This document shows, piece after piece, positions 33,129 to 44,664 of a DNA stretch of 64,000 bases; position 1 is the stretch's first letter; every line of letters starts with the position of its first letter. This DNA comes from Gracilaria gracilis. Lineage: Eukaryota; Rhodophyta; Florideophyceae; Gracilariales; Gracilariaceae. The position numbers and the translations under genes were made by a program. The stretch is from assembly GCA_030374805.1 (NCBI GenBank), contig JARGSG010000222.1, positions 124,001 to 188,000 of the forward strand, written 5' to 3'. The notes below the pieces were generated by a model that saw nothing but the letters and a program-made list of their open reading frames with translations, was not told where the DNA came from and made no database searches.

Positions 33129-33300
33129 GGCGGTCAAAAATGACTGAATTAAAACGACCGAAAAACCGGTGAATTTATCCAAATTTGGAAGTGTTAATTT
33201 CTGAAAATATTTCCACCTTTCCACTTGTGCTAGTTTTTTTCGAAAGAACTACTCCAAATTGTTTCCATCTTTGCTAGTTTGGATGGAAGGGAAACTAGCA
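33121..33300. repeat. left subterminal GCTAGTTT repeats
   Basis: GCTAGTTT at 33121, about 33229 and about 33273, and the complement AAACTAGC at about 33292. The right end has the same word near 51786, 51811 and 51858. In CACTA elements such repeats bind the transposase. Confidence 0.75.
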
Positions 33301-33648
33301 TACTTCTTTCGTTTATGGTAGTTTCGCAGCACAATGTAAGTGTGTTAGTGTCACCTACGTTCATGTATACGGCGGCAAATAGCGAGATAGACACTTAGAT
33401 AGATACTTAAATAGCTGTTTATCGAATAGGAATAGGAGTATACAAATAGATCGAATACCTTTTCAGTTTGAGGAGATCGGTTCACTAGTCAACACCTTTC
33501 ACATCAGGCATTCGTTTACTAAATATATGAAACGCCTTCGAATCACGTGCAATCATCCCCATCACTCTGTCCCACCGTCCGTGCGCCATATTACGCTCCC
33601 CGCTACGTACCCCCAATCCTCTCCAACACCCCCCCAACCTTCCCCGCC
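33301..33648. other. leader region of the giant-element transposase
   Basis: No recognised gene; short pyrimidine-rich frames begin near 33527. The transposase coding strand becomes C-rich from about 33550. Confidence 0.45.
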
Positions 33649-36600
33649 ATGCTCAACTGCTGCTTTGAAGGCTGCTCCTTCTTCGCCCGCACCATCCCTG
33701 CCATCCAAAGGCACCAGAGAAGATGCCCCAATCGCCTCAACCCAAACAAGCGTTTCCTCTCCCCAGGCGGAGACATCCCCCACTTCCCCCCACGCATCAA
33801 GCGTCACAAGTCTACCCCCACCTCCATACAACTCCCCCTCCCACAAACCGCCCTTCCGATAACGTCCCCATCGCAGACGGCGACTCCTACCACCACCAGC
33901 AACTCTCTCTCTCCCTCCACACCCAGGACGCCTACCACATCGCCACCATGCCTACCACATCTCCACCACCCCCGTCGGCTCCATCTCCCCCTCCCCTACT
34001 CCCCCTCCTCAACAACCCCCACCTCCAACGCATGGTTCTCTACATCTCTTCCATCGCCTCCTCCCTCGGCCTCCGAAAGGCTGAGGAACTCATCTCCCTC
34101 CTCCACGAGCCCACCTTCTCCAAATCCGCCTTCCACAACGCCGTCCCTTCCGCCTCCCAGTGTCTCAAACTTCAAACAGACCTCTTCCAACACCGAGTCA
34201 GCAACACTGTCTTCGCTCCCACCACTTTCTCCGACCCACAGAAGCTCTTTTCCACCACCATCTTCCAAAAGGACCCCATCCAGGTCCTCAAACAACAACT
34301 CGCTCTCGCAAACTTCCACAACACCTTCTTCCACCCCGTCTCCCACACAACACCTTCCGGCTCTCCCGCTTTCGCCCACCCCATGGCCTCCACCCTCAGA
34401 AAAGATGCAGTCCCCACCCTCAAAGCCGCAACCATGCACTCCTCCAACGACTCCCGCATCTGGCACACCCCCGACTCTACCGGTATCGACTCGCTCATTG
34501 GCTTGGTCCAAATCTACTCCGACAAGTCTTCCATCTCCCTCAAATCCTCTTCCATCACCTCCTACCCCCTTCACATCACCCTTCTCAACTTCTGCGATGC
34601 CTTCCGTCGCAAGTTCATCACCGAACACCTCACCCTTCTCGGATACTTTCCAACCTCCTTCCTCCCAACCAACCCCTCCCAAGACCACGACTCCATCCCT
34701 CAAACCTCCTCTCACATCCCCCGCCACACCAAAATGGAACTCATTCAGCTCGCCATCTCCAACGTCCTCGGCCCCCTCCTCTCCTCCGGTCCCAACGGCT
34801 TCCCCTTCCGTGACGCCCATGGCGTTCTCTGCCACTGTCACCCAATCATCGCCAGCTACTGCGCCGACATCCCCGAAGCAAAAGACATCCTCGCCATCTC
34901 CCACGGAACACGCCCCCCACACCCTTGTCATAGATGCACCGTCTCCCGCCCAGACCTCCCCCTACACATTCAATCCCCTTCCCCCCGAACTCAGCACCAG
35001 ACCCTCGCCGCACGCAAATCACACTCCACTCTCCTCCAACAATCACAAGACGCTCTCCTTGCTCGTAAGCCCGGAATCTCCCGGAACACAAAAGAAAAAG
35101 CCCTTGTAGCCCTCCACTCACTCTCCCTCGCAAAGTACTCCTCCCTTTTCGAATCATACCCTCTTCTCAACATCACCCCAATCTCTCCCCCCACAACATT
35201 TTCACCTTCGAACCATTCCACAACTTCTACCTCGGCGTCCCCAAGCTCATCAAGCTCGCCGCCATCGAGTGACTCCGCTCAGAAGCACTCTTCACCACCC
35301 CCCGTTTCTCCAAGTCCCGTTGCCCCTTCAACTCCGTCCGCACTTCTATCCTCAAACATTCAAACACCATCCTCTCCGCCATCGAAAAGCACTCCTCCGC
35401 AAACGGACTCTACATCGACTTCTCCACTTCCGACAACGGTCAAACTCTCAACGGTTTCTTCACTACCGACGGCTTGCGTGGTATGCTCGAAGCAAAAGAA
35501 TACCGCGCACTCGACATGGTTTTCCCCTTCATCGGCGCCTTCTTCGACCGATGCTGTGACGAAGTCGATTCAGCTCACATCACTTCCGTCTTCTCCAAGT
35601 ACTCAGACCTCCTCCTCGCCTCCATGTGATACAACACCTTCACCGAATGGATCGATGCCCGCCTCACCGACCTCCACAACCAAATCTGCTCCTTCAATTG
35701 CACAGCCGTTCTCGTCCTCGGCCGCCACCACACTTCCAGCCTCGGAACCCTCAAGTTCCACCTCCTCGACCACATTGTCGAGGACATTCGCCGCTTCAGA
35801 GGCCTCCACTTCAATAATGCCGGCATATTCGAGCACGCTCACACCCTTTTCAAGTCCCACTACTCCAAAACCTCAAAGCGCAGGTCCACCGCACATCAAG
35901 AAACCATTCATGCCATCCACTGCTCCAACGCCATCAAGGACTGGAATCCCGTCTCCACAAACCCTTCCATCACCTCCTCCTCCCCTGGCCTCGCTTCCCC
36001 TCTCCCGTCTCGAGAACCCGGTTTCGTCCGTGATGGCAAACAAATCTCCTTCGCTGACCTAATCACTGCCCACAAATTCATTCGCTCCAATCCTCACCTC
36101 CCTCACAAATCTCTTCAAGACCTCTTCCCCTCCCGATACCCTATCCATTCTTGCACAGTTCGGGAGAGACGACCTCCCATCCTTCATCACCCTCTCTCCC
36201 GAAGTCCTACTACTCACTGACAACTCCCCCGCCCTCCGTCAGGCTCGACTTACCATAGTCAACTCCGCTTACGTCGTCGGCGGTTACATCCAAACACTCG
36301 ACAACTACATTGAAGAGCGTAACGCGCTCGCGCCCCAGGATCCTCCATTCCCTCTCATCCAACGAATTTTTGCAACCCCTTCCTTCGGTCCATCCAAGTC
36401 CTTAAAGTTCTCCCACATTCTCGTCGCCGGCTCCACCTCCCCCCCCTCCACATTTATCGTATGGGTCTGCAAACTCATCTCTCTTCTTCGTTTCGCCCTT
36501 TCTTCTTCAACTTCTTCTCCCAAGGAGTTCGCCCTCGTCCAGTTCATGGAACTCGTCCCACCCAGCGACGACGTAGATCTCACCCTCAACTGCGTTTGCC

Positions 36601-36857
36601 TCCGATGGGCAACAGACGACAAACATAACCACACTATCCACCCAGTTCCCAACTCTATCAACTCCACTTTCGATAACGTCTCCCCTTGGTATGGACTCAT
36701 CCCCTCTTCCTCCATCCTTGGCTCCGTTCATGTTCTCCGCCAGAACTACCCCGCTCCTCCCTTCACTTCTCGTCTACACTGGCGCTTTCACCGATTCTAT
36801 CTCAATCGGTTCTATCGAGACCCCACCGCCAAGCCTTATTTACCATCCAACACGTAG
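33649..36857 (+). pseudogene. Plavaka-like (CACTA superfamily) transposase, broken
   Basis: A transposase of about 1,000 residues, read in several phases. The N-terminal zinc finger is CCFEGCSFFARTIPAIQRHQ (frame from 33649). After a Pro-rich linker the frame changes near 33850. The next block includes NPHLQRMVLYISSIASSLG and YSDKSSISLKSSSITSYPL. LGYFPTSFLP and HPIIASYCADIPEAKDILAI follow, the Plavaka layout. A C-run near 35186 shifts to the frame with FTFEPFHNFYLGVPKLIK. That frame has TGA at 35270 and 35627, each where Trp fits. A last shift near 36100-36140 leads to HWRFHRFYLNRF and the TAG at 36855. Some phase changes could be short introns. Strong C bias distinguishes it from neighbours. 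Confidence 0.8.
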
Positions 36858-36860
36858 CCT

Positions 36861-38495
36861 CTATTCCCTGTTAGCTTCAGCTTCATAAAAATTTAGACCC
36901 GCTTCGTTTATATTGGAAGAAGTGAAGATACGCATGACATGAGAGAGAAGAAGCATCTGTTCCCCATCCCACACATACCTCCACCCCTTCCCCCCCCCAC
37001 TGCACCTCACCCTACCCTTAGTAGCCCGCCTCTTTTCTACCATCAACCCCTGTCCATTCCCTGCGTTCCTCCCGTGTGTCACCAACCGCCCGAAACTCGC
37101 GTCCTCCGGTCGACAGGCCCCTGTGTAACAATCAAGAACTGCACCTAGTCTCCGTGTTAGTTTTGCCATAAAATAGTCCTCCCTCACAGCTAGGTATATC
37201 TTCTCCCTCGATGGTACCCACAGCCCAACTGTCGCAGTTCTCCCAGAGTTTCCCGACACACACTTCAGATCTCCATCCAAAAACCCATTGTTCTCAAACT
37301 CCTCGGCATGCTCCCCCTGTAGCGATTGCCAGGCTACCCCCAGTATACCTTCAACAGCCCGAGGTAGATAATTCCCATACAAAGTAGAGAACAAAAGCTG
37401 TCTTTGCCCTCCACGTCCCACAACCTCGTTCATAGTTTTCACCACACAGGCAATCCAGGCGTCAAGTCTCGCAAGGTGCATCACGGTCCCATCCACATAC
37501 TGCCGCTCACCGTTAGTTTGCCTCTTCACTGCGTATCCCATATACTCTTCCAACACTGCCACCGCCATCCTATTCTTGAAGTACATATCTTCATCATCAA
37601 CCTCCCATGGTGGCCCAACCGCACGAGACCCAGAATACGCAAGGTCTTCGAACCGGCTCGTTCTCCACGCACACAACTCATTCCCCCCGGCCTCCTCCCT
37701 TCCCATCAGCTTCTCGCGCGCCTCCCCCCTCTGCTGCTTCAGCTCTTCCCATAGCGCAGTCCCCTCAGTAGGTTTCGCACGTTTCGCAATCAAATCATAT
37801 CCAAGGATGGAGAATAACTTGTCGCGAGCCGCCCGCTTCCGCACCCCAATCACATCGCTTAATGTATGCTTCATCCTCTGCCCCAGACACTTGTCCGCAG
37901 TCACATTATCCACAGACTCCTGTTTCCTTCCCGCTTCTCGTATCGTCTCCCAAGTATCTCCAACTATTTCCGTCTCCACCACATACTTCAACATTACATC
38001 ACTTCCTCCCTCCGTTGATGGCGTATACGACCTCATCTCATATGCCACTTGATACGGGCACCGAGGTACCATCTCTTTCTCCCCAACCACAAATATGCTG
38101 CCCTCCCTACTTTCTCCCACCGTCTCACTCCTGTTCTTCCAGCTCCTACCAACGTTCTCCGTGTCAAAACAGAGTTCTGACGCCTTTAACTTCGCATAGT
38201 GGAGAATCTTATCATATACAGTCCTTTCAAATCCGTAAAAACATTCTGGCACATCTATTCCATGTTTTCGACGCCCCTTCACTTCCTTCCCACACCTCTT
38301 TCGCTTCCTACCCTTCACAGCCTCCCTTAAACTTTCGATCAACACATTTTGCTGCTTCAGCTCCTCCCTCACCCGTTCCAGTTCTTTCTGCGTGAGCTTC
38401 AAACTCACCATCATAGTATAGTGATCCTCCTTCATATTTTCCAGATTCTCTTTCAACGAATTCACCCTCTCAACCAGTGCAGACCTTGGCAACAC
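36861..38495 (-). CDS. coiled-coil protein of the giant element, unknown function
   Basis: A 544-residue intact frame with no family recognised. Residues 1-60 form a heptad-rich coiled coil (VNSLKENLENMKEDHY, LTQKELERVREELKQQ), followed by a nuclear-localisation-like basic cluster (KGRKRKRCGKEVKGRRK). The remainder is mixed alpha/beta-like and ends ..FYEAEANRE. It is convergent with the transposase: the stop codons are only 3 bp apart, on opposite strands. It is the last gene of a leftward block that also contains the methyltransferase. The open frame of this length without damage suggests recent function. It could be a DNA-binding accessory of the transposase; that is a guess. Confidence 0.7.
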   Translation of the reverse strand: MLPRSALVERVNSLKENLENMKEDHYTMMVSLKLTQKELERVREELKQQNVLIESLREAVKGRKRKRCGKEVKGRRKHGIDVPECFYGFERTVYDKILHYAKLKASELCFDTENVGRSWKNRSETVGESREGSIFVVGEKEMVPRCPYQVAYEMRSYTPSTEGGSDVMLKYVVETEIVGDTWETIREAGRKQESVDNVTADKCLGQRMKHTLSDVIGVRKRAARDKLFSILGYDLIAKRAKPTEGTALWEELKQQRGEAREKLMGREEAGGNELCAWRTSRFEDLAYSGSRAVGPPWEVDDEDMYFKNRMAVAVLEEYMGYAVKRQTNGERQYVDGTVMHLARLDAWIACVVKTMNEVVGRGGQRQLLFSTLYGNYLPRAVEGILGVAWQSLQGEHAEEFENNGFLDGDLKCVSGNSGRTATVGLWVPSREKIYLAVREDYFMAKLTRRLGAVLDCYTGACRPEDASFGRLVTHGRNAGNGQGLMVEKRRATKGRVRCSGGGKGWRYVWDGEQMLLLSHVMRIFTSSNINEAGLNFYEAEANRE

Positions 38496-38525
38496 GCGTA
38501 AGTTCTCTTCATCTCCTTCTGCTAT

Positions 38526-39721
38526 TCATGTAATCCCCATTTCCCTTGCTCCGTTCCTCTCTCCACGATCCCCAGAATCGTCGACTCCTGCTTCATGCAC
38601 ATCACCCTCAATCCGAACGGCATTATGCCTCACACGTATTCCTTTAGGCGTTGGTACCGCGGTTTCCACCAAGTTCTCTCCAGTTCTATGCAGTTTTCCG
38701 ACAACGACATCTTCTCCTTCGAATACCCTCCCATCCACTGGTATGTTGTCTCTCACATTTTCAATCACTGATCCACCACTGCTACGTCCTACAACTCTCC
38801 AAGGCAAAGTGTCTCGGAGCCATTCCATCCTCTCCACATTGACGTGGCTCCCCATTCCATCGCCCACACGCCCAATTCGCCTCCCACTGTCCTCTGCGTT
38901 TCCATGCTCTCTCATATGCCTCATACCCCCCACTTCCTCTTCCTCCCGCATCGCAGTATCTCGCGGTCCACCAGTTCTTTTTCTGCCCACCATTCGATTC
39001 CTCCTAACATCAACCACAACCTCCATGCCCTCGTTCCTCGCCACCTGACCGCCTCCTCGTACTTCTCTTTCGCGACCCCTCCCCTCCCGAACGCCAACCC
39101 CAGCCACTCTCTCTCCCTCCTTCCCTCTAATACCACGGCTAACTATCCCTCTAGTACTTCTTGCTATCTTCTTTCCCTCCCCCCCACTGCGACACTCCCT
39201 CCCATTCTCTATGACATCTCCACACTCGCCTTCTTCTACAACTTGCGTGGAGTCATCGCCCCTTTGCCGCCCACCTGTATCACTACCGCCCCACGCATCA
39301 TCCCCCTGCCTTTCTCCCATCTCCCCCTGCTTTCCCCTCCCCCATTTCCCATCTCATGTGGAAGCGGAGTAGCTTGTGTTACCAAAGCACTTACCGTTCG
39401 CTCGGTTCGCTGGGTTCGCTCCGTTTGCTTGGTGCGCTCGGTTCGCTCGGTTCGCTCGGTTCGCTCTAAAGGTCGGCCTCGATCACGCCTTCTCGTGTTC
39501 TTTCTACCTTTCTTACGTAATCCGCTTCGAGGAGTGCGCGAAGTACGCCCAATACCGCCCTCGCCATTTTCCACATCGCCGCTTCGAGGCGCACGCGTAG
39601 TACTACCCAAGCCATCCTCGCGACCCTGACCTACCACCTCTGCACGCGTTCGCCCTTTTGACGCGCGCCCGCTTACATCCTCCGCATTCGCATTCGCACT
39701 TCTCGTTTTAAGTTTCTCCAT
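38526..39721 (-). CDS. spliced charged low-complexity protein of the giant element
   Basis: Two exons inferred: 39395-39721 and 38526-39305, with an 89-bp intron showing GTAAGT donor and GGCAG acceptor; phase 0 is kept. The product would be about 368 residues, very rich in Arg, Gly and Glu. It starts MEKLKTRSANANAEDVSG, has an RTERTERTERTKQTERT repeat just before the splice, and continues GDDAWGGSDTGGRQRGDD. No domain recognised. ATG 39721 was chosen; the frame is open to 39970 but lacks similar composition. It lies 30 bp upstream of the 544-residue gene on the same strand, so the two could be one gene with a further unrecognised intron. Confidence 0.5.
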
Positions 39722-40210
39722 ATGGAATCGGACGACGACGATGCGCCCGGCGGTGCGCTCTAGATGTTGTCGCCGCTCGCCGCAAGACGTGTTCTCCGCT
39801 CGACGTGATCGCAGTTCCCCCGTGAAACGCACACCTCCACTCGACGTGTGGTAGAAATATCGCACCGTTTTAGTACTTTTCGGAATCACTTTCCGAAATT
39901 TGGCACGGAAATTTCCCTTCCTGTACGAAACCTCACTGCCAAAAACTGTTACACTTTCACATGATATCACATGTACTCCGTATCTTCTATTCTATGTACT
40001 TGAACGTCAACCCACTACCCCGAATCCTATCCCCATTTTGTTCACGTCACTGTATGATAAAAGTGGAGACACCCACTCACTTGGGGGAGTTCTCGTCCTC
40101 CCCTGTGGAACACGAGAGTTAGAGGGAAAGCGTAATAAAATGTACACAATTCGATTCTACACATACTATGGTACACCTTTCGGTTCTATAAGTCATAAAT
40201 CAATTGAGCT
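39722..40210. other. spacer between charged protein and methyltransferase genes
   Basis: No gene recognised. It would hold the promoter of the charged-protein gene and the 3' end of the methyltransferase gene. Confidence 0.45.
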
Positions 40211-42187
40211 CTACTTGATTACTATAGGATTGGAAGCCGTACCCCATGTGTACTCCATTCCATAATCTGCAAACAACTCTTCTCCCACTTCTACAACCCG
40301 AAGTGCCCGGACGGCAAGCATTCGGTATTCTCTTAATTGAAATGGAGTTCGCCCAGTTCCTGGGGTTCGACTCACCGCCACATTGGCAGTCCGTCGCTGC
40401 TTCAAGCCATCCTCCACTGCATCCCTATCTTTATCCCCTTCCATATATTTTGGGTCGTTAATTGTTCTACCCAACGAAAATGGAGCGGGGACAATCCATA
40501 CAGGGATTGTAGGTACTTCTCGTCTCCTTTCCGGGAGTTTCCGGAATACCTGGCCTCGCAGGCTAACCTCCATCGCATAAGTTCGAAAACGTGCGGCGGT
40601 GGCTCCCAACAACCCTTCCCCATACTTTTTGTGTACCTCCTTCCTCTTCGTTAAGTCATAATGCACTAGAGTTCCGTAAAAGAAACATATCTCTTCGTTC
40701 TTCATGAAAGGGCGCGTGTTTAACACTCCCACCCCTGCGCCATGGTGACGAATAGACGATTTCCCAATGCGAAAACCACACATAGTGGCCTCCAGTGCCA
40801 ACATCGCGTTCCAATCCAGGAGACCCATCTTCCCTTGCAACGTTTTCGGCCACTCCTGCAGCGCTTTGCGCCTGCCGATCATGGCCATGCCCTGCTCCCG
40901 CCACATCGATGCCAGGAAGTCCACAATATACGGTGGGAACTTCTGATACTGTGGGAAGCCGGGTGGAGCCTTCCATGATCGTGAAGGACGAGCGTTCCAC
41001 TTGGGAAATAAGTCCATAACGCGATTCACAGAGTTTCCGACCTCCTGCGTAATTTGAATGTCCGTCTCGTTATCGCGCATGCACATCGCGAACTGAACAA
41101 TTGCAGCGTGCTTGGCATGCGCAAAACAGTCAGGGTCCAGCTCACAACCAATAAACTTCCGATGACGTTGTAACTCCATGCATGCCATGGCAGTCGAAAA
41201 AGTTCCCGCGAACAAGTCCACCACTGTAACACCTGGCTGCTAAAATCTGCTAATCAGCTCCGTCAACAAAGCGCGAGGTTTTTGTTCCGACCTCACCTTT
41301 TGCAACATGTAGCCCCCACCCTCCTTCTCTCTTTTCCCTTGAAGAGTCTCCCCATTGGACATGGGCGGTACCTGGTCAATAACACTGTGGTACCCAGGAT
41401 ACCTCGACTGCACGTAATTGAAGTTCTTATAGTTCACCATCGCATGATGCTGTGCATAAGCGAGGCCACTTCGAACACCAAGTATTGCATACTCCATGGC
41501 AGGGAACAAGGAGCAGGACCTGCGTCCCGGGTTTCGCATGGGGTTGCCTTGCGACCGTATAAAATGAATTGGGACCTGGTCCACAACAAACGATCGCCTC
41601 GGAACCCCTTGCTCGTCCTTTGCTCTAATAAGGGAAAGCACTCTCGTCCACTGGTTCACCTGTTCCAATGCACAGAAGATAACGAAATGACCCCCCGGAC
41701 GTAGCAGCCTTGATATAAGCTTTGCCGCCTTCTTCATATGCTCAGCGCTCAGCATATCGTACCAACTGTTCTCCCGGTTCTTATCGGCCCTTATGTTGTA
41801 TGGTGGGTCCATAAAAACGAGTTGAACTTTCTCAAATGGAGAGACTCCGTTGTTTAGCAGAGTCTCGTCCGTCTCCACCATATCCTCGAATCCGCAATTA
41901 TAAATTCGAAAGTATTTCTCCATCTCCAGTTCACAACGTTGGAATGCCATTTTATCGTCCAACGAGGAAATGGCAGGAGGAGGCTGTATGTCAGCGTCGG
42001 ACGACTGTTCACCAACATCTTCATTCCCACTCTCCCCCACTACATCCATTCCACTTCCTCCATCTCCATCTTCTCCTTGTTTCCCCTCCGAAGGATTTCC
42101 CCTTTCCAACTGCTCATCGTCATCGTCATGAATTTCGATGGCAGGCTCCGGTTTCGATATCGGCCTGCGAGGTATATCAGGGACCAT
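40211..42187 (-). pseudogene. DNA methyltransferase (beta class)-SET domain fusion, one in-frame stop
   Basis: One frame of 658 codons broken by a single TAG at 41240-41242. After an acidic tail, motif IV is VFMDPPYNIRADKNRENSWY (DPPY favours N6-adenine). Then come RPGGHFVIFCALEQVNQWTR and KPRALLTELISRF, the stop, QPGVTVVDLFAGTFSTAMAC (motif I) and RHRKFIGCELDPDCF. The IV-then-I order is the beta class, as in CcrM-like enzymes. The C-terminal 180 residues read as a SET histone-methyltransferase fold: GAGVGVLNTRPFMKNEEICF, then INDPKYMEGD in the place of the usual NHS, TANVAV, and AVRALRVVEVGEELFADYG. The stop separates motifs IV and I, so a full enzyme needs readthrough or an intact sister copy. 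The start, MVPDIPRRP, follows a clear gap. Confidence 0.82.
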
Positions 42188-42396
42188 GAGTGTTTTTTGA
42201 TTTTAAAAGGGCTTATTGTCTCCAAGATAGAGGAGATAAGCGAGTTAGAGAAACAATCAAATCTCTGAGCAAACGCTCTTGACGGGTCCCTGTGAAACGT
42301 CTTTAGAACTGCCCATCGTCCAGGTTCTGATATTGTGTACAACTGCTCGTTCACAACAACCTTGTTCAGATCAGAAATGAACTCCTTCGCAAGCGT

Positions 42397-43340
42397 TCAG
42401 AGGGCCACATCAATGTCCTCCGGAAGATTCCATGCCCACAGTTGGACCTCGTCTTCCCGAAGAGTTTTCGTGTTGCTCGGTAGCAATCGATGGTCGTTGC
42501 CCTTGTGCAGGAACCCCTCGGAACGCGTTTCAATGGGTTTAAACTGCATGTAATCGTACACGAGCAGTAGGAAAGGGAGAACCATGACCTCAGCGCTAGG
42601 AAATCCCAGAAATTGGGAGAAACAATCCCAGGCCTTTGTCACCAGCTGCACACCAAAACCCGCACGCTGAGCTTGGAGATTCTGCGATATTTGCACATTT
42701 CCAAAAGGGGTGGAATATCACTTCTCCCCCTTACGCCTCTTATGGCTTCGAAGGCGCTTTTCCATAGATACTTTTTGAATAAGGGAAAGAAAGAGGACTC
42801 TCTGGAAATGTGTAGCGATACTCGTACCGAAAGGGGGAACTATCCGGCCCACACGCCTGGAGCTATACCCATAAACTTGAAGAATTCGTTTCACGTCACA
42901 TTCTCCGGTATTCCTTGAAAGTTCACTCTGGTATAAGCATTCCAAAAATCCCTCACACGCCTGTCTCTGTCTCCGTCCACGATGTGAAGCAACTTCGTCG
43001 ACAGATACAGCTGCCGGTACGAATCCTTCTCGCACACAGCCTTGAGCTCATCGTCGCTGTATGAAAGGTGAGTGGGTCTGGGAAGGATAGATAAGTACTT
43101 CTTTGCAACGTCTAGGACAGTGCGATTCTTGATGATATATTGAACAAATTCGCTGTGTCCCACTTTCCTAGGTTCGTCTTCCTCTCGCATCTTCGATGCA
43201 TAGTGATCACGGATGGCGAGACACGCGGTGAGAAGCTCATCCCCAGAACCGAACATTTTTCCAACCTTCATGTTGGATGTCGGAGGTGCCGGTGACGGTG
43301 ACTTAGACCTGGATGTGGTTGCGGCACCAATTTTAAACAA
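42397..43340 (-). pseudogene. broken unknown gene of the giant element
   Basis: The intact N-terminal 149 codons (42891-43340; MFKIGAATTSRSKSPSPAPP, then GSGDELLTACLAIRDHYASK and DDELKAVCEKDSYRQLYLS) end at TGA. Reading on in frame gives plausible protein (NEFFKFMGIAPGVW) with a TAG. A last segment in another phase (42397-42696; AGFGVQLVTKAWDCFSQFLG) also looks coding. No family recognised. It is the first gene of the leftward block, starting at the hairpin region. Confidence 0.5.
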
Positions 43341-43708
43341 TAACGGGGGGCTGTATTATGAATACGGAAGGAGAACTGGAGCGGTCGTGAGAAAACAGAT
43401 GATTGACGTCGGCAGCGGACGGCGACGGCGAACGGACGGAAGCTGACGAGAGACGGCAGCGAACCAGAGAGGAGTGCGGATGGTAGACGGGAGAGGACGG
43501 AAGACGGCTGCGGAATTAGCGATGTGAAGAAGGAGTTCAGACGCCAAAATAGTACCAGAACTCTAAAGTAGAGAAGTAGAAGGGACTTGGGCGATGTTAG
43601 GGGGGCTTATGCGGTGATAAAAAGTTATAAGAGAAGGCAGGGACGGGACGGAGGTGCGGTAATTCCTAGATATGGAAGTATAGGCGAAGTTATAACTTAC
43701 GGCTCTCC

Positions 43709-43781
43709 GGACAGCGGTCCGTGGTGCAGTGGCGCTCCATCACGGCTCTGATGAAGTGCCACTCGAGGCGGTCCGCTTTCC
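43709..43781. repeat. hairpin type 1, copy a
   Basis: Imperfect inverted repeat opening GGACAGCGGTCC and closing GGTCCGCTTTCC, with GCGCTCCATCA opposing TGATGAAGTGCC in the centre. Confidence 0.75.
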
Positions 43782-43822
43782 ATGCGCCGTGGGAGAAAAA
43801 GTAAAACAAAATTTAATTTTTC

Positions 43823-43896
43823 GGACAGCGGTCTGGGGTGCGGTGGCGCTTCATCACGGCACTGATGAAGCGCCACTCCACCCCGGACCGCTGTCC
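43823..43896. repeat. hairpin type 1, copy b
   Basis: 33-bp arms, about 30 matched, loop ACGGCACT. It opens GGACAGCGGTCTGGGG and closes CCCCGGACCGCTGTCC. Confidence 0.85.
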
Positions 43897-44026
43897 ACGC
43901 AAAAAAAATAATTTCCACCTGGACAGCGGCCCCCTCGCGACTGGCACTTGTTTGTAATGTGACGCTGCGTGTACTTAAGCACCCTCTCTCTCCTGTCAAC
44001 TGCCTCGGTAAGCATAATGCTCTGTA

Positions 44027-44133
44027 CCTCCCCGTTACGGTTTCCGGGGATCTCTTCTTCTCCTGTCACAACCAAGTGATTCTCTCGGTTGTGACAGAAG
44101 AAGAACATATCGCCGGAAACTGTATAAGGGAGG
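44027..44133. repeat. hairpin type 2, about 47-bp imperfect arms
   Basis: Arms from CCTCCCCGTTACGGTTTCCG to its complement, with a near-perfect inner stem CTGTCACAACC/GGTTGTGACAG around a short loop. Confidence 0.8.
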
Positions 44134-44355
44134 TGCTTTTTCCGTCCTTGTTCTGTTGCGCGGACGTATTGGCACACAAGGTACGCTCGACAATTTTGTT
44201 CGTTTTCTGTGAATCGTACTAACTGGCGTACTCTTCTATTTTCCATGCTATTGCGTATTCAATCCAGAGTCGCCGGACACAGTGTATGCCACTTCTGCAT
44301 CCTTGCTTTACTGAGAACATTCGGAAATGCTTGAGCTGGCCGTGATGGTCGAGTA

Positions 44356-44387
44356 CGATTATTTGAGGTGTTCAACTCATGTAATCG
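44356..44387. repeat. hairpin type 3, copy a
   Basis: Inverted repeat CGATTATTTGAGGTG/CAACTCATGTAATCG with a few mismatches; a diverged copy of the one at 44508. Confidence 0.65.
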
Positions 44388-44507
44388 GCTTTGGCTTTGA
44401 CAGCAGCTCAATCACTGTTGGACTGTGGTTACTTATTAGACCGACTAGATTAAACTGCGTTAGGTCGAACTATCGGAAGTGGCTGAGCTACCGGTGATGG
44501 TAGACTA

Positions 44508-44539
44508 CGATTATATGAGTTGTTCAACTCATATAATCG
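44508..44539. repeat. hairpin type 3, copy b
   Basis: Perfect 15-bp arms, CGATTATATGAGTTG and its complement, separated by TT. The flanking GAGCTACCGGTGATGGT resembles the flank of copy a, so a larger unit was duplicated. Confidence 0.85.
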
Positions 44540-44635
44540 TGTTTAGCCATGAATGATATTTCAATCACCGAAGAAGAATAGTCCCCAATATAGTCACTAG
44601 AAGAATGTCGTGGCCAGTGATGAGTTCTTCTTCTC

Positions 44636-44664
44636 CGACAACCACATAATGCTCGTGGTTGTCG
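44636..44664. repeat. hairpin type 4
   Basis: Perfect 10-bp arms CGACAACCAC/GTGGTTGTCG with a 9-base loop. It resembles the inner stem of hairpin type 2 (ACAACC). Confidence 0.75.

Noticed and set aside
33996-34931. 311-codon minus-strand Gly/Val/Glu-rich frame
   Set aside because: It is the antisense of the C-rich Plavaka-like transposase; composition only.
41240-42187. Bacterial contamination as the source of the methyltransferase
   Set aside because: It lies within a eukaryotic transposon with matched ends and is fused to a SET domain, next to a Plavaka-like transposase.
43729-44246. Small frames across the hairpins at 43.7-44.2 kb
   Set aside because: Palindromic sequence produces mirrored frames on both strands; no protein-like features.
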